Shown here: in pieces, positions 8,327-18,400 of the stretch | Layout: every line of letters starts with the position of its first letter | Numbering within the stretch: the stretch's first letter is position 1 | The notes under the pieces: generated by a model | The model's input: the letters and a program-made list of their open reading frames with translations, nothing else | Database searches by the model: none | What the model was told of the DNA's origin: nothing | Made by a program: the position numbers and the translations under genes | Assembly: GCA_937876225.1 (NCBI GenBank) | Contig: CALFIC010000058.1 | Location: 1 to 39,492, forward strand | Length of the DNA: 39,492 nucleotides | Reading direction: 5' to 3' | Source: an uncultured Chloroflexota bacterium | GTDB lineage: Bacteria > Chloroflexota > Chloroflexia > Chloroflexales > Roseiflexaceae

Positions 8327-9712
8327 ATGCGGCGAATTGCCTACTGTAGCCCTATAAATCCCGTACCGTCTGGTATTTCGGACTATAGCGAAGATTTATT
8401 GCCATACCTCGCCCAATACGCCGATATTACCCTCTATCACGATAGTGGCGTCACGCCCAGCAATCCCCAGCTTGCGGCGCATCTCACCGTGCGTACCATC
8501 AATCATTTGCTTGCTGACCAACAACGACAACCGTACGACGCTATCATTTATCACATGGGCAACAGCACGGCGCATTGCCAAATCTGGGATGTAGCCCAAC
8601 AGCTCCCCGGCGTGGTGGTGCTCCACGATTTGGTCTTACATCATTTCATGTTGCAGTATTATGCCACCCACCGCCACGATATCCCCGCCTATCAACAGCT
8701 GGTCGCACAACACTACGGCGCGGCCGGTGAACGGGTCGCCACGCGCATGCTCAGGGGCGTGTTTGACGATGCCGTGTTTGATATGCCCCTCTGTCAACCC
8801 ATCCTTGCGACCGCCACGGCGTTGATTAGTCATAGCCAATACGTCGTGGATGCGGTTCGACCACTCGCCCCCCATCTGACCACTAGCGTCGTCCCGATGG
8901 GAGTACCACTCCTACCGGAGATCGACGTGGCGCACCTACGCGCCCAGCTCAAACTCGGCGACGACGCCTTTATCATGGCGTCGTTTGGGCATGTCAATCC
9001 CTACAAACGCACCGATCAGGTATTGCGAGCCCTGCGCACATTGCGGCGGGCGGGGATTAATACACATTATGTCATTGTTGGTAGTATCTCGCCCAAAGTG
9101 GCGCTCGACACCCTCGTGCGTCGCACCGGTACGGGTGGCGCAGTGCATGTGACGGGATATGTATCGGCCAGCGAATTCAACGCCTATGTGGCGTTGGCCG
9201 ATGTCTGCATCAATTTGCGCCATCCCACGGCGGGAGAAACATCGGCCAGCCTGTTGCGCTTGTTGGCCGCCGGCAAGCCGACGTTTGTGACGGCGAGTGG
9301 CTCGTTTACTGAAATTCCTAATACCGCCGCCATCCATGTGCCACTCGACCGGAGCGAGGCCGAGTTCCTCGAGACCGCATTGTTTTTGTGTCAGCAACGC
9401 GCTGACTTCCGCGCCACACTCGCCGCCAACGCCCGCGCCTACGTGGAACAACACCATACATTAGCACAATCGGCGGCAGCGTATATGCAGTTTTTGGCGC
9501 AACACTACGGCTGGGAAGCCCCCTACATCCAGCGCCCGCTCGCATGGGACAACGCTGCTGACCAACTCACCCTGCCGGCCACATTGCAGCCACGCCGAAT
9601 CGACAGTGCCCCACCCCTTCCAATCGTCGGCACCACCACCAATGACCCGATTGTCCGTGGGGCACAGCAGCAAATCGACCAGGCTGCCCAGACACTTTTT
9701 ACAAAAAAATAA
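8327..9712 (+). CDS. GT4-family glycosyltransferase
   Basis: 461-aa GT-B fold retaining glycosyltransferase, probably cytosolic and acting on a cell-surface polysaccharide, glycolipid or glycoprotein. The N-terminal acceptor domain begins MRRIAYCSPINPVPSGISDY. The C-terminal donor domain shows ASFGHVNPYKRTD (218-230), where Lys 227 matches the phosphate-binding position of GT4 enzymes, and HPTAGETSASLLRLLAAGKP (299-318) with the catalytic-domain Glu of the EX7E-like region. The ATG at 8327 has GAGGA four bases upstream. The frame is open back to 7766, but that part lies over the promoter and the opposite-strand genes. A lone gene between convergent and divergent neighbours; the sugar is unknown. 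Confidence 0.9.
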   Translation: MRRIAYCSPINPVPSGISDYSEDLLPYLAQYADITLYHDSGVTPSNPQLAAHLTVRTINHLLADQQRQPYDAIIYHMGNSTAHCQIWDVAQQLPGVVVLHDLVLHHFMLQYYATHRHDIPAYQQLVAQHYGAAGERVATRMLRGVFDDAVFDMPLCQPILATATALISHSQYVVDAVRPLAPHLTTSVVPMGVPLLPEIDVAHLRAQLKLGDDAFIMASFGHVNPYKRTDQVLRALRTLRRAGINTHYVIVGSISPKVALDTLVRRTGTGGAVHVTGYVSASEFNAYVALADVCINLRHPTAGETSASLLRLLAAGKPTFVTASGSFTEIPNTAAIHVPLDRSEAEFLETALFLCQQRADFRATLAANARAYVEQHHTLAQSAAAYMQFLAQHYGWEAPYIQRPLAWDNAADQLTLPATLQPRRIDSAPPLPIVGTTTNDPIVRGAQQQIDQAAQTLFTKK

Positions 9713-9717
9713 TCACC

Positions 9718-9755
9718 CGCATGGTGAAGTAGCCACCACTCATATATACCATGCG
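9718..9755 (-). terminator. Likely terminator of the protease operon
   Basis: cgcatggt (9718-9725) and accatgcg (9748-9755) form an 8-bp stem with a 22-base loop. On the minus strand it is followed by GGTGATTATTTTTTT, which gives the T-run. It would stop transcripts from 9850-20534 before they enter the convergent glycosyltransferase gene. Confidence 0.5.
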
Positions 9756-9762
9756 AATCACC

Positions 9763-9796
9763 ACACCCCTACCACATATATACGTGGCAGGGGTGT
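9763..9796 (+). terminator. Likely terminator of the glycosyltransferase gene
   Basis: acacccct (9763-9770) pairs with aggggtgt (9789-9796), then after one mismatch ccac pairs with gtgg around an 8-base loop. It is followed by ATTTATT on the plus strand. Strong stem, modest T-run. Confidence 0.65.
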
Positions 9797-9849
9797 ATTT
9801 ATTGTGGCACAGGATATTCGTTACACGCGACAGAAACGAATGTAGGCCA

Positions 9850-12387
9850 TCAATGACTCAACACGGCTTTGGTAAGCAGTTGGTTACTGAGGGTGACATG
9901 AGCATTACGGGGGAGCCATTGGCCATCACTGGTTTGCATGAGTGACTTCATGCTAAAACGCACATCGGGGGCACTCAGCCCTTTGGATTGGTAATAGGGA
10001 TTGGTGGTGGCGACGATCGACAACGGCGCAGCGCTGTCGTTGGGTAAGTATTTCTGCAAAATCTCTTTGGCGCGGCGGAGCATATCGGGCGAGACATCGG
10101 TTTCACGCAGATTCATACGCCGAACCATTTTGGGCACGCGCGCCACGGTCAACAATTTCATGCTACCACTATGCGAGGTATGCCGAATCGCCGGTTGAAT
10201 TTGGCTCCCTTTGACGGCGGCCCAAGGATCACCAAGCAGGATGAATTCAATCAACGTCTTCATGTCGACATCATCCAAAAACCCTTGGCGATCATACATG
10301 ACTTGGGCAAATTCGAGGCGTGCAAAGTGGAGAGCCATCCCGATGGGCATCCCATCGGCGAGATAGCGGGTCATCCGTTCGAACAATAAATCGGCGCCGA
10401 GCAAGGGAGCCGCCGCACTGCCATAGGCATTGACCGTCGACCCCACAAAGGCCAAGGCTCCTTCGGACAACGCCTTGAGTGGTACTGAATTGTGGATAGT
10501 ACGCCCGGTTAATTCGGCACCATAACAGGCTTCGCTGATGATAATCGCCCCGGCAACCACATTGCGCGTCAGGTGATTAGGACTGATGGCGATGGGCAAG
10601 GCACTCGCAGCGCCCCAGCCCGTGGCTGACTGCCCATAAAAGTGGGGCATGCCGGCCGCACCATGCAGGTTGATATAGACCACTTCGCGGCCGGCCAACG
10701 TGCGGGCGGCGAAGTTCTGAGCGGTGAGGGGGGGCGAGGTGAATAATTTAGCATCAGCGTGTAGATTCCGAAGCACCAATTGCGACGGTTCACGCCAGGC
10801 ATCGGCGGCCACGCCGACCGCGAGGCGCTGTGCTGGAGTACTGCGAATCCGCAACAACGTCGCCAAATCAAACCCTGCTTGGCCTTGGTGATGGGCCTGG
10901 GAATGGTAGTGCGCCATGGACTCGAGCAGACCGATGAGTAATTGCGGATCATCGCTATCCCCTTCGGGCAAGCGCGCCACAATCCGTTGCGGCAACAAAT
11001 AACCGGCGTCGTCACAGGCGTACGGATTATCAGACAAAATCTGTGGTTCATCATCGGGGATAGGGTTTTGTAGACGGTGGAAAGGAATGCATTGATCGCC
11101 CCCAATCAACACCAATGTGGTGAGTTCGCGGCCGCGTAACTGGAGTTGAGCGGCCATATCGCGCACTGCATCACGGATGGCCATAGCGTCAGGCGCAATC
11201 GGATTTGGTGCCGGGATATCAAGGATGGCGAGGCTTCCTGGGGCATCAATATACCCTGCTACCGCCAACATTCCTTGTTGGCGCAATACCCGACACACAC
11301 GCTGGATGCGTTCATCGATAGCCTGCCAACCTGCAGTGCCAAAGCGCCGCACCAGAGCCGCGCGATGTCCCAACAACACATGTGCTTGGCCATCATCTCC
11401 CGTCGCCTCGATAACGGGACGGGTTTGCGGTGGCGTATGGTCGTGGGATGGCGAGACAGTCACAGTGGGGGCGCTATTGGCCGCATCAGCGGTATGCGCC
11501 AACACGGGTGCTTTGGTGGTGGCAAGCAAGTATTCGGCCAAGGCATGGATATCCTGATCCCAACCAATCATCGGCTGCGCGGTCAATGGCCATGGTACGG
11601 CATGCGGCGCAAAAAACGCCCGTTGGTAGCTTCCGTCAGGGTCCATGGCGGTAATTTGGTCACGAGTGACCGCGACTACATCATCGGCAGTACTCAAAAG
11701 CGCCCGCAAACAGAGCAACGGAAATTCCGGTTCGAGCACAAAATCATGGTGAGACAGCAAGCGTTGCGCTTCTTCGATGCGCTTGCTTTGGCGCAAGGCT
11801 TCGATATAGGCCCACTGCAAATCATTACGGGGCGGTGATGTGCGTAGTGTATTCCCTAATTCCACGACGGCCATATCTGCCATACCACGACGGAGATAAA
11901 TCATTCCGAGCGCTTGTGGTACCGCGGTCGCCGCATCAGTTGGTACGCCATGGTCATTGAGGGGTGCGTTGCATACGGCGCGGCGCGTAGCCGCCGCAGA
12001 TGCGGGAGCTTGCCCACAGGCGCTTAGGGCACTTGCCAAACCATGCCAGGCCGGTGCATCCATAGCATTGCGGGTAATCACCAAACGAAAATGCGAAATG
12101 GCCATGCCAGCCTTCTCGCCAACCAACAACGCATTCCCCATCAATATGCTCGGGATGAGCGCTTCGGGGCAACGGCGCATCAACGCTTGTGCGCCCCGCC
12201 ACGCAAGGTGATAATCGCCATTGGCGATGGCTAATTCACAGGCGCGCCGTACATGTGCAAAGGGCAAGAGATCGGGCAATCGGGTATCTGGAGTGGTTGC
12301 ACCATCGTTTACGACCACTGAACGGAGCGATACGTCGAGCGCTGGGATAGGTTGGGCATACCCTACATCATGTTTGCGCATTTCCAT
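9850..12387 (-). CDS. TPR-like plus C25 (gingipain-like) caspase-fold cysteine peptidase
   Basis: 845-aa protein. Residues about 45-215 look like TPR helices (ELAIANGDYHLAWRGAQALM, LGMIYLRRGMADMAVVELGN), followed by a Pro/Thr/His-rich linker near 300-325. Residues about 340-725 resemble clan CD peptidases of family C25: LVLIGGDQCIPFHRL (425-439), DNPYACDDAGYLLPQRIVARLP (453-474), then the presumed catalytic pair His 575 in YINLHGAAG and Cys 621 in IISEACYGAEL, and GALAFVGSTVNAYGS. No signal peptide, so it probably acts in the cytoplasm, unlike secreted gingipains. The ATG at 12387 has GAGGAG seven bases upstream and follows the giant TPR gene by 19 bases. CHAT peptidase is the main alternative call. 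Cleavage target unknown. Confidence 0.8.
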   Translation of the reverse strand: MEMRKHDVGYAQPIPALDVSLRSVVVNDGATTPDTRLPDLLPFAHVRRACELAIANGDYHLAWRGAQALMRRCPEALIPSILMGNALLVGEKAGMAISHFRLVITRNAMDAPAWHGLASALSACGQAPASAAATRRAVCNAPLNDHGVPTDAATAVPQALGMIYLRRGMADMAVVELGNTLRTSPPRNDLQWAYIEALRQSKRIEEAQRLLSHHDFVLEPEFPLLCLRALLSTADDVVAVTRDQITAMDPDGSYQRAFFAPHAVPWPLTAQPMIGWDQDIHALAEYLLATTKAPVLAHTADAANSAPTVTVSPSHDHTPPQTRPVIEATGDDGQAHVLLGHRAALVRRFGTAGWQAIDERIQRVCRVLRQQGMLAVAGYIDAPGSLAILDIPAPNPIAPDAMAIRDAVRDMAAQLQLRGRELTTLVLIGGDQCIPFHRLQNPIPDDEPQILSDNPYACDDAGYLLPQRIVARLPEGDSDDPQLLIGLLESMAHYHSQAHHQGQAGFDLATLLRIRSTPAQRLAVGVAADAWREPSQLVLRNLHADAKLFTSPPLTAQNFAARTLAGREVVYINLHGAAGMPHFYGQSATGWGAASALPIAISPNHLTRNVVAGAIIISEACYGAELTGRTIHNSVPLKALSEGALAFVGSTVNAYGSAAAPLLGADLLFERMTRYLADGMPIGMALHFARLEFAQVMYDRQGFLDDVDMKTLIEFILLGDPWAAVKGSQIQPAIRHTSHSGSMKLLTVARVPKMVRRMNLRETDVSPDMLRRAKEILQKYLPNDSAAPLSIVATTNPYYQSKGLSAPDVRFSMKSLMQTSDGQWLPRNAHVTLSNQLLTKAVLSH

Positions 12388-12406
12388 CTGGTAGCTCCTC
12401 TATCCC

Positions 12407-15400
12407 TTAATCCACGTCGCGGCGGCGCGTAAACACCGACAACGGCGCGACCATCGTCAATTCGTGCTGGGCTTCTTTGAAGTCCGGGCTAAGCTTCACC
12501 GCGCGCCGGAAGGCCGCTACGGCTTTTTGGGTATCGCTTTTTTGGCGATAAATCCGCCCAATCAACAGATAGGCGCGAGCAATAGTATCATCGAGATTTA
12601 TTGCACGTTGCAATGCAGTAAACGCATCATCAACCAGCGCCACTTTCACGGCTAATTCGGCAAAACGCACCAACAACGCCGCATCCGACGGGAGATATTT
12701 CATCATTTTGCGGAGCGTTTGCTGACACTCTTCTTTTTGGTTGAGCGCATACAACGTCTCGGCTAAATCAACCTGATATGCCACCACATTAGGATTAATC
12801 GTCACAGCCATCCGCAAAAAATCGAGGGCTTCGCCGAAGTTTCGTTCATTGTGCGCAATCGCCGCCAACCCTACATACGCATCGACACATTTGGCATCGT
12901 GACGCAATGCCTGTTTAAAGTCGTTTTGGGCATCTTTGACGCGCCCTAGTTTGACTTTGGTTTGGGCCACTCGGCACCACGACGGAGCATAGGTCATATC
13001 ATTGGCCAACGCCGATTGATAATGTTCGAGGGCAGTGTCGTAGAGTTTTTGTTCAAAGTTTACGTCACCCATTGCCAAAAACATTTCGGCCTCGTTGGTG
13101 AATTTGTGAGCGTGCCGCTTGACCACTTCGGCGGCGGCAGCAACTGGCGGTGTCTCTTTGGTTTTGGCGTGTTGTTTGGCTTCCATTTTCGAGACGGCGC
13201 GATAGTATTCCGCTTTGTCTCCATCAAGCAAAATCGCCTTGTTATATGCAGCCCGCGCCATGTCTTGGTCGCCACGTTGCTCATAGAGTTGGCCCAACTC
13301 GAAATACCAGGCACCATTTTTGGGATCACGCAACAAGGCCTGTTCGAGGTTGGTAATGGCATCGTTTATGCGCCCTTGCAAAACTAACAAGCGCGACAAG
13401 GCATACAACGGCGCAGTGCTTTCGGGGTCGAGGCTGGTTGCACTCAGATAGGCACTACGGGCGTTGTCGAACATTCCCATTTGGGCACAGACATCACCTA
13501 GCAACATATGCCAGGCAATCACGTCGTTTTTGAGGGTAATTGCGACCATCACTGCCGACCGGGCATCACCATTGCGGTGGGTTTCCATATACAGTTTAGC
13601 CAACTGGTAATGGTTATCGGGGTTGGCTGAATCGTAGCGTGTTGCGCGTTGGGCAGCGCTAATCGCGCGATCAATCCGTTGGTCTGTTTTATAGACATCG
13701 CGGAGCAACGCATTGATGGTGCCTTGATTCGGGAGCAAATCATTCGCTAACTCGAGCGCTGAGATCGCTTCTTTGAGCCGGCCATGCGTAAACAAGACCA
13801 CACCGTACCATTGTTGTACCGCTGCGTTGCCGGGCATACTTGTAGCAGCACTGGCCAGTGCTGACAACGCCCCATCCAAATCACCAGCCAAATAAGCCAA
13901 ACGCCCATAGATATATTGGTCTTGGACTGACAACGGTGCTACCGCCAACACATAACGTTGATCGACGAGTGCCGCCTCGTATTGGTGCAATAGCGCCAGT
14001 GACAGCGCCCGGCGTTGCCGGATGTGCGCTGCTAAATCGTTTTTGTCGAGCATGCTGGCGGCGGCGGCATCACCACTCAAGGGGCGGGGATGAACTTCGC
14101 CATACAGCACCAAGGCCGCATCAAACGATGCGATTGCGTCGTGATGCCGGAGCATCAATTGGAGTGCCACGCCACGCTCAAAAATACAGCGTGGGTTATC
14201 GCCATCGATCATCAAAGTACGATCAAAAGCCTGCATTGCAGCCGTCAATTTCACCAAATGCGACGGTGACGGCTGGGTAAATTCTTCAAGGTCTTTGGCA
14301 AGCGGTGCTTGTTGGCGCAACGCCATCCCCAAGCAGAGGTGATAAATCGCCACGCCATCATCGGCTTTGACTGCCGCCGCAAATGCGCTGACCGCCTCCT
14401 CGATTTCACCGAAATCGAGGAGCAAAATTCCATACATCAACGCCGAAGGTGCGTATTCATTATCGAGCTGGAAGGCCGTACGCGCCGCTTCAAGTGCTTC
14501 GTCGTAGCGTTCGATGGTACGGAGCACCCGTGCAAAGACGCGCCAATGTTCGCTCACCTGCCCTTGGAGCTCGACTGCCCGCCGCGCCAACGACAAGGCC
14601 TCATCGGTTTTGCCTTGGGCCAACGATACATCAGCGAGACACGCAATCGTGGCGGCGGCGCTCGGCAATTGCGCCATCACACGGCGTAATTCATATTCGG
14701 CCTCAGCGTATTCCCCCGATTGGAAATAGAGCATACCGAGGCGGTAAACCAAATTCAATTCCATCGGCACTAAGTCCACTGCGCGCACCATACAGTGGGC
14801 GGCATTGATGAAATCGTTGATGGATTCGTAGTCTTCCGATAATTCAACCCACCACTCATAGTCTTGGTCACGCAAGCGCACTGCCGCAATCATATGTGGG
14901 ATAGCTTCACCACGCCGTTTGACCACACGCAACACCACCGCCAATTGATGACGGGCATAGGCATCATTGGGATTGAGTTTCACCGCTCGCTCTGCTGCTT
15001 CAAGTGCCCGTTGCAGATTGCCTTTGCGTTGCATGATTTGCGACATCAACGTCAAGGCTTTGACGTCGTGGGCATCACGGCGCAATGCCTCGAGGACATC
15101 GGCGGCGGCAGCATCGATTTGGTCGATGCGCAACAACAATTCAGCCCGTTTGCGCCACAACACCGGGTGATCAGCAGCCACCGCCAAGGCTTGATCGATT
15201 TCGTTAATCGCTTCTTTGTGCCAGCCGCGCTGGGCTTGGACATCAGCCAAGTCGGCACGCCAATGGTGCGCTTCGGGTCGTTTGGCGATGGCTTTTTCAA
15301 TGGCAGAGACGGCACTTTTACTATCACCAATCCCCAAAAACGCCCGACCAAGGGTGTGATAATATTCGGCACGATCATTCAAGGCGACCGCTTCTTGGAG

Positions 15401-18400
15401 TACCTGCACCGCTTCCTTGTCGGCACCGGTATGATGCAATAGCATGCCCAACAAATAATGCCACCCGGCATGATCTGGGCGTTGTTGCACCGCAATCCGA
15501 TAGCTTGCAATGGCCGACGTGCGTTGCCCCATGCCGAGGAAGGCGTCACCGAGCAAGGCATGATGTTCTGCTTGTGAAGGCGAGGCTGACACCGCTTGTT
15601 CGGCGCATTCACGCGCTTCAGACCAGCGGGCGCTTTTGGCGTAGGCGGCGCTCATGCGCGCATACACGGCAGCACCGATGGCCGGCGTGGCGTGACTGTT
15701 TTTGGCGTGCAGGGTAGCGCGGTCGAGGTCGAGTGCTTGTTGTAATTCGATAATCGCCGCTTCGGGAACACCGATGGCGATTAATACTTCCCCTAAACGC
15801 AAATGATGCATGGCTGATTTGGGCACAAGGCTGACTAACCGCTGTGCCACATCTGCCGCCTGGGTAAAGTCATCGAGGGCAATCGACACATCACGCAAGC
15901 CACTCAACGCTGATTCGTGGTTGGGGTCAATCGCCAACGCTTGGCGATATAACTCACCCGCTTCTTCGTGGCGAGTCAAGCCAAACAACGCTTCAGCGGC
16001 GGCCACAATCGCTTCCACGGCATGGCCATCGATACCCAACGCTTGGCGCGCCACTAGGAGCGCTTGTTCAAAAAATCCTTGGCTCCGCAATACGCGGCTC
16101 CGCTCACTTTGGACATCCACCCGTTGTGGTGCAAGCGTCGCCGCCGCTTCGAGCAACTCAGTTGCTTCGTTGGGGCGTTGCGTCGCTAACGCCATCCGGC
16201 CAACCTGCAACAAGGCATCCACATTGCCAGGATCACTTTGGTGGGCGCGACGGGCATGTTCATAGGCGCTGTCATAGTTACCATGTTGCGCCATCGCTTG
16301 ACTATACGCCACCAAGGTTTGTGGATTATCAGGTTGCAATTGAATGGCTTGATCGAATGTCTGAATTGCGGCATCAATTTGGCCATCACCAGCCAAGGCT
16401 CGCCCAATCGCTTCGAGTATCGAGCCATTACTTACCGCATCGACGATCCGGCGCAAGGCAAACAAGGCTTGCTTCCACTCGCCTTCGGCAATGTGCAACA
16501 ACCCTGCTTGAAACCATGATTGATCGTCCGGCGTATTCCACAATGCTTTGGCGATATAGCCCCGCGCGCGCTTGATTTGACCGCGACGCAACGCAAACCC
16601 AGCAGCGGTGCGGAGTAATTCAGCGTTATCGGCATGATGCAACAAGGCACGTTGCAACACCGCATCACCTTGCTCGAAATGACCGAGTTTTTCGTATGCC
16701 ACCACTGCATCACGCAGCAATGCAATATTGTCACCATCAATCCCAAGAGCTTTATTGTAAATCTCGACGGCCTCACGCTGGCGACCAAGCTCGCTCAACG
16801 ATTGTGCCATGGCATGCATATAGGTCGTATCATCAGGCGCCAACGTCACTGCGTTGCGGTAGGTAGCCAAGGCCGTATCGTGATCACCACGGCGCCACAA
16901 TAGCGCTGCCAAATCACCATGCAAGGCAGCATGATTGGCAGATTGCGCCAATGCCGCACGTACAATCTGTAATGCGCCATCTGTATCGCCACGGCGTTGG
17001 AGCAACTGCACCAAATGACGTTGCGCCGCAACGTTGGTGGGTGCAAGTTCGATGGCGGTACGCAACGCCACAATTGCGGCGTCGCTATCACCGCTCGCAT
17101 CACATACCCGGGCAAAATCGACATAGAGCGTATCGTCATTAGGATGGAGTTCTATCGCCCGTTGCAATGCCGACCAAGCCGCATGCCAATCGGACAACGA
17201 CAAATAAACGCGCCCTAATGTCGCATGACTAGCCGCATCATCCGGTGCCAAGCGTAGCGCTTTGTCGAGATAATTCTGGGCTGCATGTAATTCACCCCGC
17301 AACCAACACAATCGCCCTAATTCTGCCAGCAACGCCGGTTGATCACCTAATTGGGCGACGGCGTGTACAAGGAGATGTTGGGCATCACTGGCCCGGTCCA
17401 AATGCTCTAGCACTTGGGCTTTTTGGCGATATAACAGCGGATCATCTGTCACATCACGCAACGCTAAATCAAATGCCTCTAGGGCTGCCGGATAGTTTTT
17501 TTGTTGAATATAAATCTGCCCAAGAGCCCGTGCCACATTGGCACCTTGTTGACGATAGGTATCAAATAAGCCCCGCAACACATGGGCCGCCGCATCCAAC
17601 GACCCCAGCTGGCCATAGGCCACGCCTAATTGATGGCGGCTATGCAAGTCTTCGGGGCGGGTTTTGCTAATAACTTCGTACGACTTGACCGCCCCAGGCC
17701 AATCGTGGAGCATCGTCGACAAATCGGCTATCCGGCGCAACACATCAGTATCTTGCGGTTGCATGGTACTCACCAATTCGAGCTGTTGACGGGCCTGCCG
17801 GTATGCGCCTTCTTGTTGCAACACATCGGCAACTGCCAACCGCAACGCCGGGGTATGCACCCCTGCCGCATTCAACACCTCATCGACCCGGGTTGCATCG
17901 TGGTGCAATAATGCCCGCACCACTGCCCGCACCAAACCAAGTTCGATACAGCGACGCACCACAGCAGGGCGGTTTTCGCTCATTGCAAACACGAATCCGA
18001 CTATTTCATCGTCTTCGGTCAATTGTGCCAGGCTCCAACTTGCCACCGGTTGCGTCAATAGCTGGGTCGCACTCACGACAGCGCGCAACAAATTATGCCG
18101 GAAGGTCAGCGTTTGCTGTTCGTAATCAAACAACAATACCCCAGCCCCCACCAATGCGCGCAACGACCCGATGATTGGATCACTCGTCGGTGCGCCCAAC
18201 AATTGTTGTGCCACCAACGCCGTATTGACTACCCCAGGCAAGGCCCGTTGGACCACGTCAGCAAGTACCCATGGATCTCGCTGACCACCCATATCGCTAC
18301 GGATACGCAGTAACCGCGCCAAGGCATCGTGGGCAGTAGCATCGGTGAGCGTCACCACCCCCTGCATCCATTCCCACAACAATTTACCCCGTAATTGCAA

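Noticed and set aside
11146..11838. 230-aa plus-strand frame
   Set aside because: Antisense shadow of the C25 peptidase gene, rich in rare His/Gln/Trp patterns.
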